Notes: generated from the letters alone by a model not told the origin. DNA of 6,882 nt from Rhodobacteraceae bacterium UBA6236 (GCA_002440945.1 DJWG01000107.1:289-7170); one strand, 5' to 3'; shown: positions 1-5,783, counted from the first letter of the stretch. Made by a program: numbers and translations.

Positions 1-840
1 GTTGATCATCAGATCGCAGCCGTGCATGGCGAGGTTGGCCTCATAAAGCCCGTGCATCCCCAGCATCCCCAGCCAGTTCTTGCCGCTGGCCGGGTAGGCG
101 CCCAGACCCATCAGGGTCGAGGTGATCGGAAAGCCCGTCGCATCGACGAGTTCCCGCAACAGCTGGCTTGCGCCCACGCCTGAATTGATAACGCCGCCGC
201 CGGTGTAGAAGACCGGGCGTTCGGCGGTTTCGATCAGCTCGACCAGACGGGTGATCGCCTCAAGGTCGCCCTTGACCTTCGGTTGATAATGCGCGGTCCG
301 GGCCTCGCGCACCGGGGTGTAGGCGCCGGTAGCGAACTGGACGTCCTTCGGAATGTCGATCAGCACCGGCCCCGGACGGCCCGAGGTGGCGACATGGAAG
401 GCCTGGTGAATGGTGTCGGCCAGCTTGTCGGTGTCCTTCACCAGCCAGTTGTGCTTGGTGCAGGGGCGGGTGATGCCGATGGTGTCGGCCTCCTGGAAGC
501 CGTCGGTGCCGATCATGAAGGTCGGAACCTGGCCGGACAGCACGACAAGCGGGATCGAATCCAGCAGCGCATCCGTCAGGCCGGTGACAGCGTTCGTCGC
601 GCCCGGGCCCGAAGTCACCAGCACCACGCCGGGCTTGCCGGTCGACCGGGCATAGCCTTCCGCCATGTGGACCGCGCCCTGTTCGTGGCGGACAAGGATG
701 TGGCGGATTTCGTTCTGCTGGAAGATCTCGTCATAGATGGGAAGCACCGCGCCGCCGGGATAGCCGAAGACCACCTCGACACCCTGGTCCTTGAGCGCCT
801 GAACCACCATCTTCGCGCCGGTCATCGTCCGCGACATCAT
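1..840 (-). CDS. ilvI: Acetolactate synthase large subunit, N-terminal part (cut by window edge)
   Basis: Large catalytic subunit of acetolactate (acetohydroxyacid) synthase, the ThDP-dependent cytoplasmic enzyme that condenses two pyruvates, or pyruvate and 2-ketobutyrate, in the first shared step of Val/Leu/Ile synthesis. The visible 280 codons cover the ThDP pyrimidine-binding domain: FGYPGGAVLPIYDE at about 25-38, RHEQGAVHMAEGYAR at 51-65 with the family's catalytic Glu at residue 53, VTSGPGATN at 75-83, GTDGFQEAD at 111-119, and the beginning of the central FAD-type domain (VFYTGGGV, about 210-217). The family is usually 570-600 residues, so about half is missing at the window edge. The start is the first of two adjacent ATGs; GGAG lies five bases upstream. 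Expression is probably attenuation-controlled (leader at 937-984). The small subunit ilvH would be expected just beyond the window. The symbol could equally be ilvB or ilvG, which sequence alone does not separate. Confidence 0.96.
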   Translation of the reverse strand, partial: MMSRTMTGAKMVVQALKDQGVEVVFGYPGGAVLPIYDEIFQQNEIRHILVRHEQGAVHMAEGYARSTGKPGVVLVTSGPGATNAVTGLTDALLDSIPLVVLSGQVPTFMIGTDGFQEADTIGITRPCTKHNWLVKDTDKLADTIHQAFHVATSGRPGPVLIDIPKDVQFATGAYTPVREARTAHYQPKVKGDLEAITRLVELIETAERPVFYTGGGVINSGVGASQLLRELVDATGFPITSTLMGLGAYPASGKNWLGMLGMHGLYEANLAMHGCDLMIN

Positions 841-884
841 CCGTTCTCCATCATCCACATTCGGGCAATCGGCCCTCGATCAAC

Positions 885-910
885 AAAAAACCCCCGATCT
901 TCATCGGGGG
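885..910 (-). terminator. Intrinsic terminator (attenuator) in the ilvI leader
   Basis: On the minus strand CCCCCGAT and ATCGGGGG form a perfect 8-bp stem around a GAAG tetraloop (891-910), followed directly by six Ts (885-890). It sits between the leader peptide gene and ilvI, about 45 bases before the ilvI start, so it would stop transcription before the structural gene unless antitermination occurs. This position and the leader peptide upstream make it an attenuator rather than the end of a gene. Confidence 0.9.
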
Positions 911-952
911 CGCATGGGAACCACTATGGTCAACCGTTACCGGCCCATGCGC
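910..952 (-). promoter_or_regulatory. Putative antiterminator pairing of the ilv attenuator
   Basis: On the minus strand GCGCATGGG (944-952, inside leader codons 11-14) is exactly complementary to CCCATGCGC (910-918), giving a 9-bp stem closing a 25-base loop. The 3' arm abuts the 5' arm of the terminator and shares one base with it. A ribosome at the leader stop codon would cover the upstream arm and leave the terminator free. A ribosome stalled earlier on the Ile/Val/Leu codons would leave the arm open to pair. The overlap with the terminator is only one clear base, so competition may need stacking, steric effects or extra G:C pairs with a bulge. That part is inference. Confidence 0.65.
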
Positions 953-984
953 GCTGTCCCTACAAGAATAACGATCCGTGCCAT
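937..984 (-). CDS. ilv leader peptide (branched-chain amino acid attenuation)
   Basis: A 15-codon open frame reads MARIVILVGTARMGR and then TAA. Codons 4-8 are Ile-Val-Ile-Leu-Val, five branched-chain residues in a row, exactly the end products of the ilv pathway. AAGAGG lies nine bases before the ATG (994-999). The peptide lies between a sigma70-like promoter (1015-1043) and an intrinsic terminator (885-910), and its last codons contain one arm of a 9-bp alternative pairing. This is the classic layout of transcription attenuation, as in the enterobacterial ilv leaders. When charged Ile/Val/Leu tRNAs are scarce, the ribosome stalls and ilvI is read through. The peptide itself has no expected function. 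The call rests on composition and layout, not on homology. Confidence 0.88.
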   Translation of the reverse strand: MARIVILVGTARMGR

Positions 985-1014
985 CCCAAGGGGCCTCTTG
1001 CTGCTGTGCGGCGG

Positions 1015-1043
1015 ACCATAGGATGCGCCAAAACCACCGTCAA
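1015..1043 (-). promoter_or_regulatory. Sigma70-type promoter of the ilv leader/ilvI operon
   Basis: Minus strand: -35 TTGACG (1038-1043) and -10 TATGGT (1015-1020) with an exact 17-base spacer. The predicted transcript start is near 1008, about 24 bases before the leader peptide ATG. The strong match and the placement directly upstream of the attenuator support it. Confidence 0.75.
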
Positions 1044-1287
1044 CCGGGAAAATGCGGAATAAAGTGTCGCAGACGCTGGATTCTGGATATTAAAATTGCC
1101 GGCGATGCGATTTCGGGGAAAGAAATGCAAATCGCGAAGCCTGCCGGGGGCCGATTTCGACCTTGCAGCCAGCGCGGCACCAGATGCACACCTGCCGTGG
1201 GGGGGACGGGGCATTCCACGGCGGCGGATCGCTTCGATATCTTTGGACAGCGCCGTATCCGTTCCCAACGCGCGCGCGCGCTCCGCG
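1044..1287. other. Intergenic spacer between bpt and the ilv promoter
   Basis: No convincing gene on either strand. It holds a run of seven Gs (1199-1205) inside a 7-bp inverted repeat, GCCGTGG/CCACGGC (1194-1200 with 1216-1222). No T-tract follows on either strand, so it is not a clear intrinsic terminator, although it may be the 3' stem of the bpt transcript. One minus-strand frame here reads in a gene-like way for about 25 codons but has no start or ribosome binding site. Confidence 0.4.
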
Positions 1288-2175
1288 TCAATCGCGGCGC
1301 GGCTCCAGCGGGCGCAGGCTGGCATGGGGGCCGCTGCTGCGGTTTTCCCTGTCCGGCTCGTCGGGAAGGGCGATGCGGGCGACCTGTTCGGCGATCGGAT
1401 CGATCGACAGCGGATGGGATGCGCCGGAATGGCTGGCCGGATCGCCGATGTCGATCCAGCGCCCGCCCTTGTAGATTTCAAGCGCGCCGAAACGGGCCTT
1501 GTAATCCATCTTGCGGCTGCCCGGCACCCAATACCCCAGGTAGACGTAGGGAAGCCCCGCCCGCCGCGCGATTTCGATATGGTCGAGGATGATGAAGGTG
1601 CCGAGGCTGCTCTGTTCCAGATCCGGCTCGTAGAAGCTGTAGACCAGCGACAGGCCGTCATCCAGCACGTCGGTCAGGCAGACCCCCACGAGCGTCCGTC
1701 GGTCGCCCTCGATGTCCGGGGCGCGGGTATATTCGATCACCCGCGTGCGGATCGGGGTTTCCTCGATCATCGCCGCGAATTCGAAGATATCCATGTCGGA
1801 CATGCCGCCGTCCGAATGGCGGCTGTCAAGGTAGCGGCGGAAGAGCGCGTATTGATCCTCGGTCGCCCAGGGGCTCGTCGCTTCGCGTTGCAGGTGGTTG
1901 TTGCGCTTCAGCGCGCGGCGCTGGGCCTTGTTCGGCTTGAAGTCCGCAACCCTGATCCGCGCCGACATGCAGGCCGAACAATCCGAACAGGATGGACGGT
2001 AAAGCACGTTCTGCGACCGCCGGAAGCCCTGCTTGGACAGCGTGTCGTTCAACCGTTCCGCATTTTCACCCTGCAGCGCGGTGAACAGTTTCCGTTCAGA
2101 CCGCCCCTCCAGATAGGGGCAGGGCTGCGGCGCTGTCACATAGAACTGCGGTGCAACAGGAAGGGAGTGTCGCAT
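1288..2175 (-). CDS. bpt: Bacterial aminoacyl-tRNA--protein transferase (Bpt/Ate1 family)
   Basis: Transfers an amino acid from charged tRNA to the N-terminus of proteins, marking them for ClpS/ClpAP degradation in the N-end rule pathway. Bacterial Bpt members attach Leu to N-terminal Asp/Glu; annotation often calls them arginyltransferase. The 295-residue protein shows the N-terminal cysteine region (PCPYL at 18-22, then [13 protein letters not shown] with CxxCxxC at 63, 66 and 69), SRHSDGGM at about 118-125, and the acyltransferase-like core LVYSFYEPD (177-185), [10 protein letters not shown] (192-201) and [15 protein letters not shown] (212-226). It is slightly longer than usual, with a polar, low-complexity tail of about 20 residues. 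The start ATG has only a weak GAG before it. A possible promoter is TTGGCG-18-TAACAT (2231-2260). It stands alone on the minus strand. Whether it acts as a leucyl or arginyl transferase cannot be settled from sequence. Confidence 0.93.
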   Translation of the reverse strand: MRHSLPVAPQFYVTAPQPCPYLEGRSERKLFTALQGENAERLNDTLSKQGFRRSQNVLYRPSCSDCSACMSARIRVADFKPNKAQRRALKRNNHLQREATSPWATEDQYALFRRYLDSRHSDGGMSDMDIFEFAAMIEETPIRTRVIEYTRAPDIEGDRRTLVGVCLTDVLDDGLSLVYSFYEPDLEQSSLGTFIILDHIEIARRAGLPYVYLGYWVPGSRKMDYKARFGALEIYKGGRWIDIGDPASHSGASHPLSIDPIAEQVARIALPDEPDRENRSSGPHASLRPLEPRRD

Positions 2176-2318
2176 GTGTCTCGGGCTACGGTTTCAAGGA
2201 ACGGGAAGGCATTACAGCATGATGAAAGGGATGTTAGCGATTCGCCTGCGACAACGCCAAGGAAAACTGCGCGGTTCCTGAACGCGTTTCGGATGCGGCA
2301 GGGTCATCGGCAAGAAAT

Positions 2319-2341
2319 GACCCGGCCTTGCGGGCCGGGTC
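2319..2341 (-). terminator. Intrinsic terminator after the DUF2852 gene
   Basis: GACCCGGCC and GGCCGGGTC form a perfect 9-bp stem with a 5-base loop, about 30 bases past the stop of the DUF2852 gene. On the minus strand it is followed by ATTTCTT, a modest T-rich tail; the plus-strand side has GAAAAG, so the direction is minus. Confidence 0.75.
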
Positions 2342-2372
2342 GAAAAGCCGCAAATTGTCGCAGCGAACCGCT

Positions 2373-2807
2373 TCAGTAGCTGCCGCGCGGGCTGTTGTCC
2401 TGCGACGCATCGCCCGGCATGTCGGGCGCCGAAGCCGCCGCCGCGCGGGCGCGTTCGGCCATGTAGTCGTCGAACTCCGCCTTGTCCTTGCTGTCGCGCA
2501 GGCGCTTCAGGAAGGCTTCGAATTCGGCCTGCTCGCGTTCCAGCCGGTCAAGCGTATCGGCCTTGTAGGCATCAAAGGCCGAGTTTCCCGAGGACCGGAA
2601 GGCGTGGCGGGTGGAAAAGGCCGCGGCGCGGCGGTGAGAACAGCCGTTCTTGAACATGCGCTTGCTCCAGATCATGTAGGCCAGCAGGGCCAGGCCCACG
2701 GGCCAGAAGACGACAAAGCCAAGGATCATGGCCGCGATCCAGGCCCCCTTGCCGCGTTCGTCCAGCCAAAGCTCGGCCCGGCCGGGCCAGGCAGAAATTG
2801 CAGTCAT
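2373..2807 (-). CDS. DUF2852 family membrane protein
   Basis: A 144-residue protein of a family known mainly from alphaproteobacteria, function unknown. One transmembrane helix is clear at about 23-46 (WIAAMILGFVVFWPVGLALL), preceded by a short amphipathic start. After it comes a basic stretch (KRMFKNGCSHRR), then GNSAFDAYKADTLDRLEREQ and an acidic/basic helical, likely coiled-coil region to about residue 120 (FEAFLKRLRDSKDKAEFDDYM), ending in an Ala/Pro/Ser tail. The GNSAFD-YK-TL-RLE-EQ and RLR-KDK-EFD patterns are the family hallmark. GGAGG seven bases before the ATG supports the start. It is monocistronic: own terminator at 2319-2341 and an upstream region with two TGTGAA-N5-TTCACA palindromes. 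No reaction should be assigned; a cell-envelope role is only a guess from topology. Confidence 0.88.
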   Translation of the reverse strand: MTAISAWPGRAELWLDERGKGAWIAAMILGFVVFWPVGLALLAYMIWSKRMFKNGCSHRRAAAFSTRHAFRSSGNSAFDAYKADTLDRLEREQAEFEAFLKRLRDSKDKAEFDDYMAERARAAAASAPDMPGDASQDNSPRGSY

Positions 2808-2833
2808 CGAGAACCCTCCGTTCGTGGGTGATC

Positions 2834-2862
2834 ATGCCATGTGAATGTGCTTCACATTGCAA
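2834..2862 (-). promoter_or_regulatory. Candidate promoter of the DUF2852 gene, with an operator as its spacer
   Basis: Minus strand: -35-like TTGCAA (2857-2862) and a weak -10-like TGGCAT (2834-2839). The 17-base spacer between them is exactly the palindrome TGTGAA-N5-TTCACA, which would suit a repressor that blocks RNA polymerase. The -10 matches only three of six consensus bases, so the promoter call is tentative; the palindrome itself is plain. Confidence 0.35.
2839..2857. promoter_or_regulatory. Palindromic operator-like site, copy 1 (ATGTGAA-N5-TTCACAT)
   Basis: A perfect 7-bp inverted repeat with a 5-base centre (TGTGC), 31 bases upstream of the DUF2852 start codon. A second site with the same arms and spacing lies at 2898-2916. 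It resembles CRP/FNR-superfamily or Rex sites in its half-sites, but the spacing differs from the usual TGTGA-N6-TCACA and TTGTGAA-N4-TTCACAA. The binding protein is not identified. Confidence 0.6.
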
Positions 2863-2897
2863 GAGATCGGAGGGGCAGGGGCCTGCTTCAAGGGGCG

Positions 2898-2916
2898 ATG
2901 TGAAAGATTTTCACAT
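2898..2916. promoter_or_regulatory. Palindromic operator-like site, copy 2 (ATGTGAAA-N3-TTTCACAT)
   Basis: An 8-bp perfect inverted repeat around GAT; it shares ATGTGAA-N5-TTCACAT with the site at 2839-2857, centre to centre 59 bp apart. It is followed by no T-tract on the plus strand, so it is not a terminator. Two matching copies in a 130-base gap otherwise without structure suggest a DNA-binding protein acting on the DUF2852 promoter. Confidence 0.6.
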
Positions 2917-2978
2917 TTGACGGGCAGCGGGGCATTCCCGGCCCGAACCGCAGTTGCCGCAGCTCCACGTCACAAGGA

Positions 2979-3449
2979 TCAGCCGACGAAATCGGCAACC
3001 TTTGCGCCCGTCAGGTTCAGAAGATCATCGGGCGTGATCGCAAACAGGTGGCGTGGTGTTCCGGCGGCGGCATAGACCTTGTCGAAGCTCATGACCTTGG
3101 GATCAAGATAGGCGGTGACGGGCGTCAGGTGCCCGATGGGGGACACGCCGCCGATCGCAAAGCCGGTCTCGGCCCGGATCAGGTCGGCATCGGCCTTGCC
3201 GAGCGGTTGCCCGGCCACGGCGCTTGCCTTGGCGTCATCGACGCGATTGCCGCCGGCGGTCAGGAACAGCACCACATGCCCCGTCGCCTCGCCGCGGAAG
3301 ATGATCGACTTGACGATCTGGTCCACCCCGCAGCCCACCGCCGCCGCCGCATCCGCCGCCGTGCGGGTGGATGCCTGCATTTCCCGGATGTCCGTGGCCA
3401 GCCCCGCCTCGGCCAAGGCGGCCTCGACCCGCTTCAAGCTTTTGCTCAT
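2979..3449 (-). CDS. YbaK/ProX-type aminoacyl-tRNA deacylase
   Basis: A 156-residue stand-alone editing protein of the YbaK/EbsC/prolyl-tRNA editing family, which hydrolyses misacylated tRNAs (such as Ala- or Cys-tRNAPro) in the cytoplasm. Family signs are STRTAADAAAAVGCGVDQIVKS (27-48) with the conserved Lys at 47 just after the strand turn, VVLFLTAGGNRVD (59-71), the AIGGVSPIGH loop (98-107) that forms the substrate pocket floor, and the C-terminal FAITPDDLLNLTGA. Length is typical. An AGGAG lies unusually close to the ATG, but a G-run about seven bases upstream could serve as ribosome binding site. It is divergent from the AlkA-type gene, with about 98 bases between them. The exact tRNA substrate is not decided by sequence, so no symbol is given. 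Confidence 0.93.
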   Translation of the reverse strand: MSKSLKRVEAALAEAGLATDIREMQASTRTAADAAAAVGCGVDQIVKSIIFRGEATGHVVLFLTAGGNRVDDAKASAVAGQPLGKADADLIRAETGFAIGGVSPIGHLTPVTAYLDPKVMSFDKVYAAAGTPRHLFAITPDDLLNLTGAKVADFVG

Positions 3450-3523
3450 TCTCCTGCCCCCTTTTGGTTTCTCGCGCGCAGACTGCGGCGCAGGAAACGG
3501 GCTGTAAACCCCACCCGAGCCCC

Positions 3524-3529
3524 TATGAT
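3524..3529 (+). promoter_or_regulatory. Possible -10 element for the alkA-like operon
   Basis: TATGAT matches five of six -10 consensus bases, 18 bases before the alkA-like start codon. Only a poor -35 (CTGTAA, 16-base spacer) is upstream, and the predicted 5' leader would be just about 12 bases. Confidence 0.3.
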
Positions 3530-3547
3530 GGGGGAACGGAGGGCGCC

Positions 3548-4177
3548 ATGACCCATAAGGAACGCATCATCACCGGACCCGATTGCCTGGCCGAAGGGGC
3601 TGGCTGGCTGGCCCGCGCCGATCCCCGCCTTGCCCCGGCGCTGGGCCTTGATCTGCCGCTGCGGCTTTGCCCGGATGGTTTCCCGGCGCTGCTCGATGCG
3701 ATCATCGGCCAGCAGGTTTCGGTCGCGTCCGCCCGGGCGATCATGGCGCGGCTTCAGGCGGCGGGCCTCACGGGACGTGCGGCGATGGCCGCATCCGATG
3801 ACGACGCGCTGCGCGCTTGCGGCCTGTCGCGGCAGAAGATCCGCTATGCCCTTGCGCTGGCGCGAAGCGACCTCGATTTCGACGCGCTGCGCCAGCTGTC
3901 CAGCCCCGAGGTGGTGTCCAGCCTGACCGCATTGCCGGGGATCGGCCCCTGGACGGCCGAGATCTACGCCATGTTCGCGCTGGGCCGCGCCGATGTCTTC
4001 GCGCCCGGCGATCTGGCGCTTCAGGAAGCCGCGCGGTTGCTTCTGGATCTGCCCGCGCGCCCCGGCGAACGCGCCCTTCGCCAGCTTGCCGAAGCCTGGT
4101 CCCCCTGGAGATCGGTTGCGGCGCGCGCGCTCTGGGCCTACTACCGGCGTGTCACATCGCGCGAGGGGATCGGATGA
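3548..4177 (+). CDS. AlkA-type DNA-3-methyladenine glycosylase
   Basis: Base excision repair glycosylase of the HhH-GPD superfamily that removes alkylated purines such as 3-methyladenine from DNA. The 209-residue protein has the FPALLDAIIGQQVSVASA helix (45-62), the helix-hairpin-helix LPGIGPWTAEIYAM (129-142), and DVFAPGDLALQ (149-159), whose Asp155 aligns with the catalytic Asp of E. coli AlkA (DVFLPDD). WSPWRSVAARALW (184-196) is the usual C-terminal signature. There is no iron-sulfur cysteine cluster, and it lacks the N-terminal domain of E. coli AlkA, as in short bacterial AlkA proteins. The ATG is preceded by GGAGG at five bases; an upstream in-frame extension has no support and would overlap the divergent gene. 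Its stop overlaps the start of the next gene (ATGA), so the two are probably translated together. Confidence 0.94.
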   Translation: MTHKERIITGPDCLAEGAGWLARADPRLAPALGLDLPLRLCPDGFPALLDAIIGQQVSVASARAIMARLQAAGLTGRAAMAASDDDALRACGLSRQKIRYALALARSDLDFDALRQLSSPEVVSSLTALPGIGPWTAEIYAMFALGRADVFAPGDLALQEAARLLLDLPARPGERALRQLAEAWSPWRSVAARALWAYYRRVTSREGIG

Positions 4178-4839
4178 CACGGGAACTGGAGTTTGGCCGC
4201 AAGGCGGCGCTTTCCGGCAAGGCGACATCGCTTGTCATCCTGCTGCACGGCTACGGCGCCGATGGCGCCGACCTGCTGGGCCTTGCCGATCCGCTGGGGC
4301 CGCACCTGCCCGATACCGCCTTCGTCGCGCCCGACGCGGCGGAACCCTGCGCCAACAATCCCTTTGGCCGCCAGTGGTTTCCGGTGCCCTGGCTCGACGG
4401 TTCCTCGCAGGCCGCCGCGGACGAGGGGATGGAAAAGTCGGTCGATGACATCAACGCCTTCATCGATGCCCGCTTGGCCGAAGAAGGGCTGACCCCCGAC
4501 CGGCTTGTGCTTCTGGGCTTTTCGCAAGGCACCATGATGTCGCTTCACGTCGCCCCGCGCCGCGACAAGGCCATCGCCGGGGTCATCGGCTTTTCGGGAC
4601 GGCTTCTGCGCGCCGAACGGCTTGAGGCCGAGGCCAGGGTGAAGCCGCCGGTCCTTCTGATCCATGGCGACGCCGACCAGATGGTTCCGTTCGAGGATAT
4701 GGGCAAGGCCGGCGATGCGCTGGTCAAGGCGGGCTTCGATGTCTACGGCCATGTCATGAAAGGCACCGGCCACGGCATCGCGCCGGATGGGCTTTCGGTT
4801 GCCCTTGCCTTCCTGAAAGACCGGCTTTCGTCGCAATAA
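4174..4839 (+). CDS. Phospholipase/carboxylesterase family alpha/beta hydrolase
   Basis: A 221-residue cytoplasmic serine esterase of the carboxylesterase/acyl-protein thioesterase family. It shows LVILLHGYGADGADLLGLA (20-38), with the oxyanion-hole HGYG, the long RQWFPVPWLDGSS stretch (66-78), the nucleophile elbow GFSQG with Ser117, the acid loop HGDADQMVP with Asp168, and GTGHGI with catalytic His200. All triad residues are present and length is usual. The ATG overlaps the stop of the glycosylase gene by ATGA, with GAGGGG five bases upstream, so the two form an operon. No signal peptide is visible. The natural substrate is unknown; short-chain esters or lysophospholipids are typical for the family. 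A link to DNA repair beyond co-transcription is not evident. Confidence 0.94.
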   Translation: MTRELEFGRKAALSGKATSLVILLHGYGADGADLLGLADPLGPHLPDTAFVAPDAAEPCANNPFGRQWFPVPWLDGSSQAAADEGMEKSVDDINAFIDARLAEEGLTPDRLVLLGFSQGTMMSLHVAPRRDKAIAGVIGFSGRLLRAERLEAEARVKPPVLLIHGDADQMVPFEDMGKAGDALVKAGFDVYGHVMKGTGHGIAPDGLSVALAFLKDRLSSQ

Positions 4840-4949
4840 AGCGCCTTTTGCTGGCGGTCTGTTGAAAGTTTTCCGTGATTCAGCCTTGCACCCGGCCCGC
4901 CGCGCTCTAATCTTTCTAATGTAAATGGCGTGTGACGGAAGGAATCGAC

Positions 4950-5075
4950 ATGGAAACCGCACTGAGCTTCAGCCTCGTCTTGGGTTTTGCCCTACTTCCG
5001 CTGATCGCAATGGCCCGCATGTCCGCCCGTCCGGTTCGTATTCCGGTTCGCGTTCGTGCAAAAGGACGGCGCTAA
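4950..5075 (+). CDS. Predicted 41-residue membrane miniprotein
   Basis: A short open frame that I do not recognise. It has an ATG with a GGAAGGA motif six bases upstream, a hydrophobic N-terminal segment at about 4-20 (ALSFSLVLGFALLPLIA) long enough for one membrane helix, and a strongly basic tail (Arg/Lys at 23, 27, 30, 34, 36, 38, 40 and 41) that would stay in the cytoplasm. Codons are compatible with the neighbours. It stands alone, about 110 bases after the esterase gene, and is followed within 40 bases by a strong intrinsic terminator on the same strand. The ribosome binding site, membrane helix, positive-inside tail and own terminator together argue for a real gene; no function can be given. 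A non-coding transcript is the alternative. Confidence 0.6.
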   Translation: METALSFSLVLGFALLPLIAMARMSARPVRIPVRVRAKGRR

Positions 5076-5112
5076 AGGCACCGCCAGCCGCCCTAGGACT
5101 GCAGTTGACATC

Positions 5113-5139
5113 AGGCCGCCGCGCCCCGGCGGCCTTTTT
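5113..5139 (+). terminator. Intrinsic terminator after the 41-residue ORF
   Basis: AGGCCGCC and GGCGGCCT form a perfect 8-bp stem with a 7-base loop (5113-5135), and the final T starts a run of five Ts. On the minus strand no T-tract follows, so it acts on plus-strand transcripts; it also separates them from the convergent VOC gene that ends at 5152. Confidence 0.9.
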
Positions 5140-5151
5140 GTTGCGCGCCGC

Positions 5152-5589
5152 TCAGGCCCAAAGGCCCGGCTCGGCGAACTCCACCGAATTCCCTGCCGGA
5201 TCGCGGATATAGAAGGACCGCGCGCCATTTGGCCATTCGACTTCCTGTTCGATCGCGATCCCGGCCGCGCTAAGCGCGTCGCGCAAGGCGTCCAGCCGGT
5301 CGCCCGGCACGGAAAAACAGTAGTGCCCCGCACCTTCCGCCCCGTGCGGGGGAACCGGCAGGCGGCTGTCGGGGGCGGGCGGCTGGCGCGTGGCGTCCGG
5401 GTTGAAAACCAGCAGCACCGACGCGCCCACCCGGAAAAACACATGTCGCCCCTTGACCTTGCCGATCACCGGCAGCCCGAGGGTCTGGCCATAGAACCCC
5501 TCGGCCGCATCCAGATCCCTGGCGTAAAGCGACGATTCCAGCGTTCCCTCGATCAGGGTGGCGGGGACGGGTTTCGGATGCTGGGCCAT
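5152..5589 (-). CDS. VOC (glyoxalase/bleomycin-resistance fold) family protein
   Basis: A 145-residue single-chain VOC protein with the two beta-alpha-beta-beta-beta modules: ESSLYARDLDAAEGFYGQTLGL (18-39) with RHVFFRVGASVLLVFNP (48-64), and GHYCFSVPGDRLDALRDAL (88-106) with SFYIRDPAGNSVEFAE (125-140). His89 and Glu137 sit at family metal-ligand positions. It may be a dioxygenase, lyase or resistance protein; the substrate is not predictable. The ATG at 5589 is preferred: GGGAG lies 11 bases upstream, and a good -10 (TATACT, 5624-5629) puts the transcript start near 5617, downstream of the in-frame GTG at 5634 that would add 15 residues. It converges on the miniprotein gene and diverges from the HNH gene. 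Confidence 0.9.
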   Translation of the reverse strand: MAQHPKPVPATLIEGTLESSLYARDLDAAEGFYGQTLGLPVIGKVKGRHVFFRVGASVLLVFNPDATRQPPAPDSRLPVPPHGAEGAGHYCFSVPGDRLDALRDALSAAGIAIEQEVEWPNGARSFYIRDPAGNSVEFAEPGLWA

Positions 5590-5623
5590 CGGCTCTGTCA
5601 CTCCCTCGTCATGCTTTGCCGCC

Positions 5624-5629
5624 AGTATA
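5624..5629 (-). promoter_or_regulatory. -10 element for the VOC gene
   Basis: Minus strand TATACT matches five of six consensus bases. The -35 region (near GTGCAT) is poor. If used, transcription starts near 5617 and rules out the GTG at 5634 as the start of the VOC gene. Confidence 0.4.
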
Positions 5630-5670
5630 TCCACATGCGAGGTTGTGATGCACCTGCTACTAGGCGGGTC

Positions 5671-5698
5671 TTGTCATGAACCGGACGCGATATATAGT
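5671..5698 (+). promoter_or_regulatory. Sigma70-type promoter of the HNH gene
   Basis: TTGTCA (5671-5676) and TATAGT (5693-5698) are each close to consensus, with a 16-base spacer. Transcription would start near 5705, leaving a leader of about 80 bases before the HNH start codon. Confidence 0.6.
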
Positions 5699-5712
5699 GA
5701 CGCCCAGACTGG

Positions 5713-5750
5713 GGCCCGGATCGAGGCGACATGCTTTCGCCCTGCGGGCC
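5713..5750 (+). promoter_or_regulatory. Nested hairpin in the HNH 5' leader
   Basis: GGCCCG/CGGGCC (5713-5718 with 5745-5750) encloses GGCGA/TCGCC (5725-5729 with 5737-5741) around a 7-base loop. It lies wholly inside the predicted untranslated leader and ends 33 bases before the start codon. No T-tract follows, so it is not a terminator. It is a stable RNA stem of unknown role; no known riboswitch class is recognised. Confidence 0.4.
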
Positions 5751-5783
5751 TTGGAAAAGGTCGACAGGTCGGAGACGATTTGA

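Noticed and set aside
283..1062. Plus-strand open frame opposite ilvI and its leader
   Set aside because: Antisense shadow; ilvI on the minus strand is unambiguous.
1040..1300. Minus-strand frame after bpt that reads in a gene-like way for about 25 codons (DIEAIRRRG)
   Set aside because: No start codon with a ribosome binding site, low-quality sequence after that, and it runs through the ilv promoter and leader.
1096..2379. Long plus-strand open frame opposite bpt
   Set aside because: It is the GC-rich antisense shadow of bpt, which has clear family motifs on the minus strand; it has no recognisable domain or ribosome binding site.
3371..3547. N-terminal extension of the AlkA-type protein
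   Set aside because: It overlaps the divergent YbaK-type gene and its promoter region; the ATG at 3548 has a well-placed GGAGG and fits family length.
5698..5783. 27-codon GTG-start frame in the HNH leader ending just before the HNH ATG
   Set aside because: No ribosome binding site, and its GTG lies before the predicted transcript start.
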